Source: Ganoderma boninense (Eukaryota > Basidiomycota > Agaricomycetes > Polyporales > Polyporaceae). From it: a DNA stretch of 64,000 nucleotides. The position numbers and the translations under genes are program-made. The first letter of the stretch is position 1, and each line of letters starts with the position of its first letter. The DNA lies in assembly GCA_002900995.3 (NCBI GenBank), contig CM035315.1, positions 977,967 through 1,041,966 on the forward strand. The letters run 5' to 3'. Below, piece after piece: positions 36,548 through 47,311 of this stretch. Under the pieces are notes generated by a model. It was not told the DNA's origin. It searched no databases and worked only from the letters and a program-made list of their open reading frames with translations.

Positions 36548-37692
36548 TCACGGCTCTGCGAGGTCGGGGAAACCGATGGTACCCCAGCCAGTCCAGAACG
36601 GCTTACAGACCCGGTTGTGGTTCTTCTGCTCAAGAGCAGTCAACTCTAGAACATCCTCATCGGACAGGTCTACAAGCTTCGTGTTCTCGTCGATGCGACT
36701 CGGCGTGACGGACTTCGGGTATCACTGGATGCAGTTCGTGGAACATGAGCGACGGTGGGCAGGCATGCGAGGGCTTGGAAACTTACCGTTCACACCGGGC
36801 CTGTTGGCCTGGAGAGAGATGAGGATATTCGAAGGTGCGACGCTGTACTTCTCTGCGAGCTTCTTCACTACAGGGTCCTCGATGAGAGGTGCGCCGTCGG
36901 ATCCGAGCGGCGAGTACGCGGTGATCACCATGCCGCGCTTCCTGCACTCTTGCACGATGTCCTCCTGCATACAGGAGCTGATGCGCACAGCGTGAGTGGC
37001 ATCCGAGTACCTCAACATCATTTCGTACTTACGGATGACTTTCGATCTGGTTCACAGCAGGAACGACAGTTGCGACCTTAAAAAGCTCCCCGAGGTATTT
37101 CACCGAAAAGTTCGACACGCCGATCGCCTTCACCTTCTCCGGGTGCTCCTTGAATACCTTCTCCATCGCCCTCCACGTGTCGCGCCAGTCATGCTCCTTG
37201 TCCGCCTTGCCGTCCTTCATCGGTGCCGGCCAGTGCATCAACCACAGGTCGAGGTATGGCGTGTCGAGCTGGGTCAGCGAGTAATCGAGCGCGGCCGGCA
37301 CATCGCGGTGGTCCGTGTTGTTCAGCTTCGTCGTCAGGAAGATCTCTTCACGCGGTACGCCTGAAGCCTTCAAACCCAGGCCGACTTCCTTCTCGTTCGC
37401 TAGAAACCAGCCAAGGAATCGTCAGTACCTGAGACTCTTGGCGATGTTCTCAACTGTGCACGTACCGTACCCAGTCGCGGTGTCGATGTGCCGGTAGCCG
37501 TTCTTGAGTGCATGCTCGACAGCCTTCTCCACAGCGCCCGGCTTCGATCTCCAGGTCCCTGCGTTCGTGCCGCACAAGGTCAATACGCCCGAACTCTGTC
37601 CGTGTATAGATCGGAAGGACGAGCCACTTACCCAGGCCGAGGGTGGGCATCTTCGCCCCCGTGTTCAGAGTGGTGCTCGTCGATGCAGGCAT
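36548..37692 (-). CDS. aldo-keto reductase; one-base frameshift in the last exon
   Basis: NAD(P)H-dependent aldehyde or ketone reductase of the single-domain AKR barrel, cytosolic, similar in style to fungal GCY1/xylose-reductase-like enzymes. Exons 37692-37632, 37558-37466, 37399-37033, 36977-36787 and 36724-36548; about 295 residues. Catalytic tetrad visible: Asp and Tyr in HIDTATGYANE, Lys in LTTKLNN, His in LMHWPAP; further GVSNFSVKYL, AYSPLGSDGAPL and LEQKNHNRV near the C-terminus. The last exon begins VIP, then needs one base removed (CCCGAAG read as CCCAAG, near 36714-36717) to give KSVTPSRI, the cofactor-binding segment; all else is intact. That one break near a homopolymer may be an assembly error, or the gene may be newly inactivated. 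Transcribed in the same direction as the sorting nexin. Confidence 0.85.
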
Positions 37693-38330
37693 GTTCGCTC
37701 GCTGTGCGTTCGGGGCAGTGGAGAGTCACCAGGGACACAACCAGCGTATTTATCTGGTGGTGGTGCTTGGGAGCTCTTGTGCCGCCATCTTCCCCACGCT
37801 GATTTTCTGTACCCAAAGGGGATCCAGGGTGCCGACACCGTGAACGAGTCGCTGACTGATCCACCCTGGCACCCACCCCAACACAAAAGATGACGCATAT
37901 TTGAAGCTTCCGCAGCGCAAGTCCCGGATCGCACGCGGTTCCAGTGCTGTAAGCCTCCGAAAACTTCCCGCATCGATTTTCGATATCTCAGGGTCGTCCG
38001 CGGGTTGGCCGAGGATGCCGAGAGAGGTAGTTGAATATCCAGAAGAGAGTGCGGAATACATGATACATGTAGTAAGTCCAATATCCATGGCGAGTAAGTA
38101 ACAGCACAAGGAGCAGTGTGATCCCCTCCAATCCGATAGCGACGGGCTAGGATACAAAGAAGTGGAAGTTTATAAACACAAGGAAGGCAATACCTCATCC
38201 AGAGGGCAGCGTAGAATACGAAATGCAAGCGCAAATGTTGCGCGAATGTACGAAAGTAACCAAGTGAACCGTCCACACGGCGTACTAAGTCCAAGAGCTT
38301 GACCGCATCCCTGCATTACCCCCACCGGCG
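37693..38330. other. intergenic region upstream of the aldo-keto reductase
   Basis: 638 bp holding the reductase promoter and the 3' side of the membrane protein at 38331. An open frame (37665-38294, -) overlaps but has no motif. Nothing else is supportable. Confidence 0.5.
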
Positions 38331-39465
38331 TCACTCTCGCACAACGCTGGGCGCATGCTCCATGCGCCGTGGGTACCAGCCCGTGTCCTCGAGCCCAGGC
38401 GGCTCGTAGGACGCCGGCCGCGAGATGGACGTCGCCTTGGACACGTTGGACATCCGTGCGTTCGGGGGCGCGGATATGACGAATGGGGGAGGGGCCTTGC
38501 GGTAGTCCATGGTCTTCCGCGTGCCCGAACTGCTCGAGTACGTCGGGTTGTTCGCGAGGATGTCCTCTGACGACGTGAACAAGCTCTGCCGCTCGTCGCT
38601 CTCTGCGGGGGCACGGTCAGAAGGACGAAGGGGGGAAAAGGTTGTGTGAAGATAAACAAGGTGCACTCACGGCTGTTCCAGAACAGCCAGCTGGTGATGG
38701 GGCTCGGGGAGAGGTGAAATTTCCTCATCCGCGCAAGGCGCTTTCGTCTCCGGCGGACGAACATCCAGACACAGATCGCGATGGCGAGAACGAGGGCGAG
38801 AGTGCCGAGGACGACACCGACAATGACCCCGTCTTTTGATGTCTTGCCATGCGTTTCTTCTGTTTGAGAGGTTGACTTCTCGGAAGCGTTCTTGTTAGAG
38901 TCAGACCCACTCTGGCATGCCAACAAGTAGTCGAGGATGTAGGGCTGGTCGTGCGACGCTACAGTAACGTTGATGGTGAGGTTGTGGAGACCAGCGGCTA
39001 AGTTCCCGGAATTGAACAGCTGCTGGTTCGGGACGCATTGGCTAGTAGCAGCCATATGCGGGGAAGCCGGACTGGATCCATCGATCGAGTAGGAGGCTTG
39101 TGGTGGAGAGGATCCTGACGGCACAAAGCCGACAACGACGATATGCGAAGCTGTAGTATGCGGCTCACGCGTGAGTGTTTATCCAAGCACGATTGCTATC
39201 GACGAACCGTTGAACATCAAGGAGACGGACGATCTGAGAGATTGTGTGAAGTGCACGGTATGGATTAAGCCGTTGGGATCAGAGGTAGAAAAACTCCAGC
39301 CGTCGCTGTAGTGTAGCGAGCCGTCGTTGTCGTTGATAAACTGGCACCCTGGAAACATCGGGCGAAAGTTGTTGATACTGCAATCTTGCGGAAGCCCCGA
39401 CGACGTGCTTGGATCAGATGGCGATTTACCGCCTTTCATATTATTCTTATTGTTATTATTGTTGC

Positions 39466-39502
<37 letters not shown>

Positions 39503-39862
39503 GCGTTGGTCGTCGGGGCCCTTGCCGTCGCTGCCTCCGCCGCCCCCATCGCCCTTGCCATCGTCCTCAGAGTCCTATGTAGTGCTAAGGTTTCGTGTTC
39601 CACAATTAGACCTATAGGACGCACCATTTCATGCATACCATGGATTGGGCTCTTATGACCGAGTGGCACAAAGCCATCCGGCTCGAGGACAGTCGAATTA
39701 GCGGGCTGACTAGCCGTCCCTGTCGGTGTTGGTAGCAACGAAGCGCTCAAAGTAGAGTCTTCGTGGCAGCCTGAGTAAGCGAAAGCACGAAAGACATTGT
39801 ACCGGTATCTCACCTCGAGGGCCCAGCCTCACCCGCCGCCATTTCTCCAAGTGGCCGTCCAT
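38331..39862 (-). CDS. single-pass membrane protein with a glycosylated ectodomain and an Asn run
   Basis: Five exons join in phase: 39862-39814, 39770-39625, 39574-39208, 39150-38671, 38602-38331; 437 residues. An N-terminal Ser/Thr/Pro part is followed by an acidic-glycine linker and a run of about ten asparagines coded by an AAC microsatellite, then a beta-rich region with potential N-glycosylation sites (FNASHIV, NLTINVT) resembling ectodomains common in basidiomycete surface proteins, then one helix (DGVIVGVVLGTLALVLAIAI) stopped by RRRRKR, and a Ser/Pro-rich tail of about 140 residues. Intron 39151-39207 removes an in-frame TAA, so the gene is not broken. No signal peptide follows from this ATG; a further upstream ATG at 39892 or an extra exon is possible. 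Function unknown, perhaps cell-surface sensing. Confidence 0.7.
39441..39503. repeat. GTT/AAC trinucleotide microsatellite in coding sequence
   Basis: On + an interrupted then pure GTT repeat; on the coding (-) strand AAC codons giving an asparagine run in the protein of 38331-39862. Likely length-polymorphic in steps of three bases. Confidence 0.9.
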
Positions 39863-40944
39863 ATGAGGCGAAGAAAAAGAAGAAGTCAACACAACATGTA
39901 TGGTCGGCTCACTGTACGGAATCGATCCACGTCAGCGTCGTGTCCTGCACTCAGGGACAGGGAGACAAGCATGACTCACGCCGAGGTCGAAGAAGGGGCC
40001 TCCGTCGCCACTCAGGGTCTCCGCGAACGCAAACGGAGGGAAGGGCGATAACGAGAGCTAGTCTCCCGTTCTTAAAACGCCACTGCCGGCCGGTGACCCA
40101 CGCAGGGGGGCAGGGCGCATGGTGCGCACAAGAGATCTGTTCGTCAACCAGGGCCCGGCCAACTGTCAGTGGGTACGTGATGACGAGTGCGGTACAGGCT
40201 CCGGGCTGAATCTGAGGGCTATGGCAACCTAGGTATCAGCATGAGAACCTTGCTCCCGCACCGAATCGACGGAGTTCCCCGCCCCGCCCCCGGCGTCCAT
40301 CCGGGTTGGGCCTGAGGTAGGGAAATGCGCTGGTGGTTTTGCGCTGGCCCGTTGAGGTGCGCAGCGGGCGTTGTAGATGGCTTCTCGCTTGCTGCACATC
40401 GCTGGCTCGATCTGGCTAGTTGTCCACCTGTCGAGGCGGTCTGCGATCTGGGTAGATGTGGTAGGCGGTGCGACGGGGCGGGTTCGCTGTATGTTCGGAA
40501 GACGTTTTCAGGGAAGTATCAATGCGACCGCTGGTCCATGGGAAAGCTGGAGAAGGAGCAAGTGATGAAAGAACGGAAAGCCTTCCAGAACGGCTGAGGC
40601 TGCCATGTCGACCCCGGGCTTCCCAATAGCGTGAGCGATGTGGACTGGATGTGGACCAGGGCGAGGCAGATGCTGTGCTTGCGTATTCGCTAACTGACCG
40701 TCGCGGAGAGCCAGCTGATCGTGGTCAATTGAAGAAGTTCACCAACTCCAGTGACGCTCGCCCCCGGAGCCACTCGCCGTCCTCCCCCATATCAGATAAG
40801 ATTATTTCCCACCAAAAGCATGAGAGCCAGCGGTTCCAGCTTGGTTCAAGCAGTTCTTGCACCGGAACTAAAATCACCGTAAGTCTATTTCATAAATACT
40901 GTGTAGCCCTGGGACTAACACTGAGGTTCTAAAGACAGAAACAA
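39863..40944. other. intergenic region
   Basis: 1.1 kb upstream of the membrane protein gene ending at 38331 and downstream of the next one. Short frames (40325-40597 +) show no motif. A run of C-rich sequence lies at 40278-40300. No gene supported. Confidence 0.5.
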
Positions 40945-41960
40945 TCAAAAGGAAGCACGAGCCGTCCCAATATATAACCCCTCCTCCAACCCCGGGAGCG
41001 CGACGACGGCCTCCGAGGACCGCATCCGGACAGAACGGGAGGGAGAGGGCATCGCAACAAGTACCGCCACTCTCACCTCAACGATCTCCTTCCCCGACAA
41101 GTCGAGTCTTTTCCCCATGAATTCACGATGTCCACCATAGCGCTTCTTGTCCAACGCGTGCCTGGAAGTGCCGACGGTGGAAACATCGCCCACGCCGACA
41201 TGTTCACTTCGCTTCCGTCGACTCCGTTCCTCTCCAGGAATAACATCCACAGATGCAGGCTTATACGGAAGTTGTCAGCGGCACGGTCTCCGGTGAGATA
41301 CGTTGACCAAAATGAGGCTCACCTGAATACTTCCCCATCCTGACGTTCCGTCTCGTTCCTTCCCTTTTGCGCTCAACGAAATCTCATACAGCCGAGGCTT
41401 CCGTTCCGACCACATGAACAGCGGCCACGCGCCTCTCCCTCGACTCCGCCGCAAGCGCCCCATCAGCCACCGCATGAACGCCCACCCAAAGGCCACTAGA
41501 ACCACCACGAAAACGACCGGCACGACGACGTTGACCAGCGTGCTGTGGGAGACCCCTCCACGGTCGTTTTTGTCGGGAGAGGTGGCATCGCCTCCGCTGC
41601 CGCTGCTCCCACCCCTCCCGCGCCCGGAATCGCTTGTCGTCATCATCCCACCCGACCTTCGTACGAAAGATGAGTGGATCTGGGCGGCGCGGACGCGAAC
41701 GCGATCAATTTTCTATAAAGCCTCCTGTGATACGAATCGGGCCGCGTCACACTTACCGACGTGTCCGAGCCCGGCAGCACGGCGGCGTCCCCTACCACCA
41801 CCGCCGCGAATTCCACAGGGATCATTTCTGCGTCTCGAGGTGGAGATGGGAAGCCGTCGGAGCCAAAAGGGAGCAAAACATTTTGAAGAGCTTGGTTCGG
41901 ATGAACTGAAGCAGGGAGTGCAGGTGTTATGGAGGTAAAGCGGTAAGCCTGGCGTGCCAT
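40945..41960 (-). CDS. single-pass membrane protein, same unnamed family as 5477-6235
   Basis: Exons 41960-41757, 41679-41323 and 41259-40945 join in phase to 291 residues. The N-terminal 95 residues include a Ser/Gly/Arg-rich stretch, followed by one strong helix (LVNVVVPVVFVVVLVAFGWAF), a basic patch (RLRRSRGR), KPRLYEI, a long polar tail, then VEVRVAVLVAMPSPSRS and the end EEGLYIGTARASF. The helix, the aromatic P-x-L-[WY] motif, the hydrophobic V-A-V strand ending in MPS and a short hydrophobic C-terminus are also present in the gene at 5477. I do not know a named function; the conserved strand could dock to a partner. All splice sites are canonical and no break is seen. Confidence 0.78.
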
Positions 41961-44569
41961 TGTCGCATTAGTGTCACACCCTCGACGCGACAGCAACACT
42001 TACGTATAGGAGGCTACTGGTGGTGGTTTAAAATATGGGCTTGAGGAGACGGGAGTGGAAGGCGAATGCGACAAAAGATGGTGGTTTATGGACAAATACG
42101 GCGCTCGCTTATGCGGCTCGCTACCGGTGGGAGTGAGTCATAGTTCAGTTAAGGTTAGGCCCGACATCGTACGGCATCAGGCATCAGTGGTGCCGCTGGT
42201 GCGTGTCTCCGTGAACACTTCAATTGCTGGGTGGCCCGAAAGCTTAGAATTACAGTCTCTTGGAGTTTGGCTAATATTGCTAGCCTATAGGTCTCCTGCG
42301 CCGTCGTTATTTCGGCTGGAGGACATCAATCCTTAGGTTCACTGGAATGTGATTGCCTAGAGGTGGTCAGGTGTTAGCTGCGCATTGTCGAAGAAAAGGA
42401 GTCATCCGCGACGTCCACAGGCCGCGCTGCCGATGACTCCAAAACTTTGAATGACTCGCACATCAGTCGTTCCCCGACGATCATCGGACGTGGCAACTCA
42501 CTGGCGGCTACTCGTCCACTGAGCGGAAGGTCCAGCGATCCACTCCCATTATTGGCGCACCCTGAACCTAAGCCGTACGTACCTGAGTCCTGAAGGCAAC
42601 TTGAACCGACGTGGTCAATCGGACGGTGAGTCCTCACCGTCCGAACTCAACGCTATTGAATATTAACGATAGCGTCGGAGGGTGTACTATGGTATATCGG
42701 ACACTCAAAAGTACTTACGAATATAGTGTATGAAGACTAGAATGGGGAGGTGAACGGGGAGTTGTGTGCAAGTGGCAAATCGCAGGAGGATAGATAAGCG
42801 CCAAGGAGATCCGGGAAGCGCCAGCTGGCAGTGCCCATCACGGTCAACTGAGGTTGACCGCGAACCTCTGCGATCTCCTGAAAATGACCTTGCATTTACT
42901 TCGTATGCGAAGAATGTTGACGAAATTCTCCTGACTCGGCTATACAGTATGTTGCTCTCGTTGGAACAAGGCACCAGTATGACGGTAGAAATGTACAAAA
43001 AATAGTGCTTGCAGGTTCGTCGGACAACGTTCAGGTTCAGACGGGTATTTGACCTTATTTGGCATGTATCAGCGTCTAGGTTCAGCTCGATTTCAACTAT
43101 CAACGCTCTGGTTTTCTGTATGTTATTGGTGCAACTATACTAGCTTAAGCATTTGAAAAAATTAAATACAGTATTGAGAACTCTACCTACACTGCACATA
43201 GACGGAAGCCGAAGACAAAAAACAAGATCTAGACTTGAACCGCGGTTCAGCTCGGCTATCGCTGGTTCAGATTTGCCGAGCGCTGCGGCGGTTGAGCGTC
43301 TGATCGCTACCAACCTCCCGCCTCCTCCCGCTCTATCCAGAATATGAAGTGACTCAAGCCGCCGCTGGGGAATTGAGAGTCCCGGAGCGTTTTCATGGTG
43401 CTGTTGACGATGAGATGCTTTAAAATTTCCCCCTATTTTGTGATTAATTGGCTATTATTATTGTTCAGAAATTTTCTCCATCTAGTGCTCAACATCTCAA
43501 TTGGCTGACAGTGGTGGCGCAGCTTGAGGTTCCTCCATAACTTACTAAACTACCACTGAGCGCGTTAGCCTCTTTATAATGGAAAAAAAATTACAAGCTT
43601 AAGTACAATAAATATATCGGGATTGACCCAGACATTCTGGCGATCTACGCATGCCTTTCAGGGCCTCACAGGCGGCGGGCATCCTATTTGGGAAGGGGCG
43701 GGGCGGGAGGTAGATCTTAGACCCTTGATCGGAGTGAACTTTCCGGACTAGCGCTCGACAAAGTTGAACGTTGGAAGTTGAACCTAATTTACGTAATCAA
43801 TAGCCGAGTTGAACCAAGTGTCAACTTTCAACTCTCAATGTCGAGATATTAGATTTCTGGTTCTGACCATATTTTCGTAAGAGCCACGATAAGCGAGGTA
43901 AAATTCTGTTCCTTCGAAGTTGAACCTGACCGTATATTAATTGTACAGATATACTATCATACACCAGAGTGTAACACTGACTATTCAACGTTCAAGTAGA
44001 CGCGTTCGACGAACGTCCCGTGCACGGTGCCTACTAGTCGCAGACATAGACATAACATATAATATCCGCGCATCATACATCTGTTAGATGTCACTCATAG
44101 TCAAGAAGGTGGGCTGCCCAAGTTTGACCGACGCATCGCTTTTTCCAGCCATTTATATATGTACTCAGCGAGTACTTGATGTGCGGTAAGTCTCTTTCCC
44201 TGACCGCCCATCCATCATTGTGTTCTATTCAAAGCAGGTTGAACAGACACAACGTAAGGGCGTTCGCCTCGGCGAGTACGTCGATACCTCAGATGTCAAG
44301 ATCAATGGCCTGACCAGAGTCGAGCAAGGTGCGTGCTGTGTTGATCCGCCAATCTCCTTGTTTTTGGAGTCTAGCTACGGGTAACGAAGACGACTGGTCC
44401 TGATACCTCAATCTTTCCCTTCTACTCCTCATTTAGTCGACTTCTCCGGATCACGATCTGACGTCAAGATGTGGCGGAGGGATAGGGCATAGGAGAGCGA
44501 CTGTGGCAGCTTGCGCCGCTGCCACCATTGACGGGAAAACTGGTCTTCGACTCCTGCATTTCTCCTACC
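41961..44569. other. AT-richer gene-free island with a recurring GTTGAACC-like motif
   Basis: 2.6 kb with noticeably lower GC than its neighbours. GTTCAGGTTCAG, TAGGTTCAGC, CTTGAACCGCGGTTCAG, GTTGAACGTTGGAAGTTGAACC, GTTGAACCAAGTGTCAAC and AAGTTGAACCTGACC occur between 43018 and 43930 in both orientations. No protein is seen. Such clustered short motifs can be subterminal repeats of a non-autonomous DNA transposon, but I could not identify convincing terminal repeats or target duplications. Confidence 0.45.
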
Positions 44570-46155
44570 ATGTCCCTCGAGCAGCTGTGGCTTGCCTTAC
44601 AAGTCAGTAATATGTGAGTGGTTTAGCTTGCGAACGCAAGAATATCAGGATATTCTAACAAAGTCTCCCTTCGGGATCCGTGTAGATCCTCCTTCGTCCC
44701 TGTGGCCTCGACGGGTGTGCTACCTTTGCATTCTCTGACCTTGGAGTTCATGCTCACAGGACTACCTATCGCAGCTCTTGTGCTCTACGAGTATTCACTC
44801 ACTATTGGTTTGGAGGTACAGCAGATATGGAGCCGTCAGGTCTCGGTTGCGACGGTCCTATTCATATTTACACGCTATGCCACGCTCCTGGACCGTCTAC
44901 TCGCCGTCTTCCTTGGACTCACATCATCTGCACTCAAGGTGGGCACTTTTCCCCGCTTGCTGATGTTTTAAAGCCTCACCCCATCCTCTTCTGACCAGGC
45001 TTGCAGCCTCGGAACATGGCTGCAAGCTATTGTCACTTCGCTCCTCATGGTCGTAATTTCCGGTACGCAAAGAGTTCTATCACGTTGCAGATAACGCCAC
45101 GGTTACCATCTAACTGTCTGCAGCCATTGCGGCAGTTCGCATCTATGCCCTGTGGAATCGCGACTGGCGTTTGTTCGCGATTGTCATGATCCCAGGCCTC
45201 TTCCCCGCCTTCACGAATCTTGTCAGTATTCGCGTTTCCATTTTAGTCCCGGCCCATGCGTTGACCTGATGTACTGTATCTAGTATTTCCGAAGTGCGTC
45301 GGCGGTCGTTATAGCACCTTCGGGCCTGTTTGGTTGTCAGACGGTGCCGACAGCGATGTCAGCTCTCACGTACAAAAACCGTGCGCATCTCGTGCTCCGT
45401 CAGATGCACATGTTGACGCGGTTCTATTTAGTGGCTATCGCTGCTCGGGCGGTTTCCGTATTCGGCGACGGGATGGTCGTCGTGCTGACATGGCTCAAAG
45501 CTTACCACGTCTTCGTGCTGACTAGAGGCCTCACATCTCGTATCAGAATCTCGACGATCATCCTCCGCGATGGTACCCTATACTTCTTGTGAGTCCCCAC
45601 AACGTTTCATCCCCACGAGGGTATGTGCACCGCGCTTACGTTCCTCCGGTCACTACCATGTAGTGCGATCTGCGTTTTGAACGTCCTCGCGATCATGTAT
45701 GTCGTGAGCACCGGCTTTAACCCCGTGGCCGACGTCATCGTGTTGTACGTCCCATCCCTCCATGCCCCCTCAGGCTCTGCGTCGCTGGCCTCTGACTGCG
45801 AGTCCTGCGCATACAACTCTAAAACAGGCCGAGTTCTATCCTCATGTCGCGTTTCCTCCTCAACCTCCGCTGCCACCCCGCTCGAAGGGACGAATCGCCG
45901 TCCACGATGCCCACCTCCACGGAGACCACGTCGTCCCATGCCCTCCGCAGACTTATATTCTCTTCGAACCGCTCGGGCTCGATGGGCGGGAGCATGATAG
46001 GCGACTACGCGGGCCATGATGTTACCGGTCCGCACTGGGACATCGAGCTTGTCGAAGTTCTGAATCCCGGGCCCCCTGCATCCGACTCTGGGGCGGACGA
46101 CCCGCTTTCCTCGTCGGCTGGTGGAGTTGCAACAGCTATTGTACCCACCTGCTAG
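44570..46155 (+). CDS. DUF6533-type multi-pass membrane protein
   Basis: Member of a family expanded in Agaricomycetes with a DUF6533 N-terminus and about seven helices; function unknown, a receptor role is often suspected. Exons 44570-44613, 44686-44938, 44999-45062, 45124-45221, 45284-45588, 45664-45744 and 45828-46155 join in phase to 390 residues. DUF6533 core: ALVLYEYSLTIGLEVQQIW followed by VLFIFTRYATLLDR. Further helices at LQAIVTSLLMVVISAIAAVR, a segment with ALWNRDWRL, FYLVAIAARAV, and AICVLNVLAIMYVVST; the family ending ILMSRFLLNLR precedes a Ser/Asp-rich cytosolic tail of about 95 residues. The first exon is short (14 codons plus two bases); its ATG gives a good splice to exon 2, which has no ATG of its own in frame near its start. 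Confidence 0.85.
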
Positions 46156-46918
46156 ATCATCCCGGAAACAAGGATTTGGTAGAGGGCGCGGAACCAGTCG
46201 ACCGCTGGGCGCCGCCCGAGGCTAGGGACAGCGTGCGGACCTTATAAAGTGTACCACTGGCACATGCTAGTGCCGTTGTATGTATCTTCAATGCCGATGG
46301 AGCCCCACTCAAATATGTGCTTTCCAGAGACGCAGGACCGTCTTTCTCTCTCTCACGAGAGCACCGAGGGCAGGGTACTTGTGATCGTTGCTGCAAGGCC
46401 ACAAGGCCGCCGTTTCGTGCCGATGTGCCGAGCCACAGTGCAGCCCGGCGTAGCGGGATGATCCCGTGTTCTGGGTTGTAGGGACACTCTCTACGTTTAT
46501 GTTCCGAAAGACATATTCTGCATGTCCGACGGTCATGGCACATAGTATTGTGGTTGCTACATAACTTAGGTCGCGATGCCTGCGTGTTCGCGCGCAAATC
46601 GGACGGTGAGGATAGCGGATCCCCGGAGTCCCCGCGGCTTGGACTAGCGTAGTATCCATCCAAGAGCAAGCTGCGGGTCCATGGACCTGGCTCCCTCTCG
46701 TCGGCGGTGTTCGCCCACAACAACAGAATACATGGGTCAGCAATACTAGCGTTGCATCATGCATGACAGGACGCAGGCCATCGTCACGCCTGACCGAAAC
46801 ATATATTTATTCTTCAAGAGACCCAGCCGCAATTTCGATCTTGGCATGCAACGGAAGCAACACAAGTACAAGGTATCTAGCTCCCCCTAGCCAGCCTGAC
46901 TATGGTTGGATTCTATCA
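46156..46918. other. intergenic region
   Basis: 0.76 kb after the DUF6533 gene. A minus-strand frame (46157-46723) contains several Cys and basic residues but no domain I recognise and no exon partners, so I do not call it. Confidence 0.45.
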
Positions 46919-47311
46919 TCAGTTCAACTTGGGATCCATCCCTTCCGGTGCCTCCTCCTTATCCAAGCCCGATAGCCACGGCCAGATTTGACATACAAGC
47001 TTCGCCGAGAGGCGCGAGCCTGAGTCCCCGAATATCTCCGCGAAATCCTTCACGTTGCATCCAATTATCGCCATGCACACCTCTTCCTCGGCCTTCCATT
47101 GCTCTCGCGTCGCGGAAGACTCGCTGGGGCCTCCAGTGAGATGCCCTTCGAGATCGTATGCTCGTAGCATCGTCTCGATTCCGAACTTGTACGCTGGCCA
47201 GTTGACTAGCAGACGGCGACGGTGGCCGTCCTTTGACTCAGGCTCTGCAACTCGAAGGAGAAGGTGGTCGGGGAGCATGATTTCGTCCATGCAAAACCTT
47301 TTAATGCGCAT
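46919..47311 (-). mobile_element. Copia-type Gag N-terminal fragment
   Basis: A 130-residue frame with ATG 47311. The central part, NWPAYKFGIETMLRAYDLEG followed by HLTG and later EQWKAEEEVCMAIIG, has the pattern of the N-terminal Gag region of Ty1/Copia retrotransposons (retrotran-gag/UBN2-like): N-W-x-x-[YF]-K, a short linker, G-[HY]-[LI]-x-G, then W and an A-x-x-x-[IL]-x-x-[NS] helix. No zinc knuckle, protease, integrase or reverse transcriptase follows on either side and no long terminal repeat is visible, so it is a leftover piece or a domesticated Gag. Confidence is moderate because the similarity is by pattern only. Confidence 0.5.

Noticed and set aside
39151..39207. In-frame TAA in the membrane protein gene at 38331-39862
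   Set aside because: It lies in a 57-nt intron with donor GTTCGT and acceptor CTACAG; removing it gives a sensible protein in phase.
43509..44527. CAGTGGTGGCGCAGCTTG and a roughly complementary stretch near 44501-44527 as terminal inverted repeats of a hAT-like element
   Set aside because: The match needs a gap of about six bases, no target duplication is visible, and no transposase lies between.
44702..44971. DUF6533 gene starting at 44702
   Set aside because: That codon is GTG; an ATG at 44570 with a clean GT-AG intron and matching phase gives a natural start.
46157..46723. Cys-containing minus-strand frame as a zinc-finger protein
   Set aside because: The cysteine spacing fits no finger type and no supporting exon or start context is seen.
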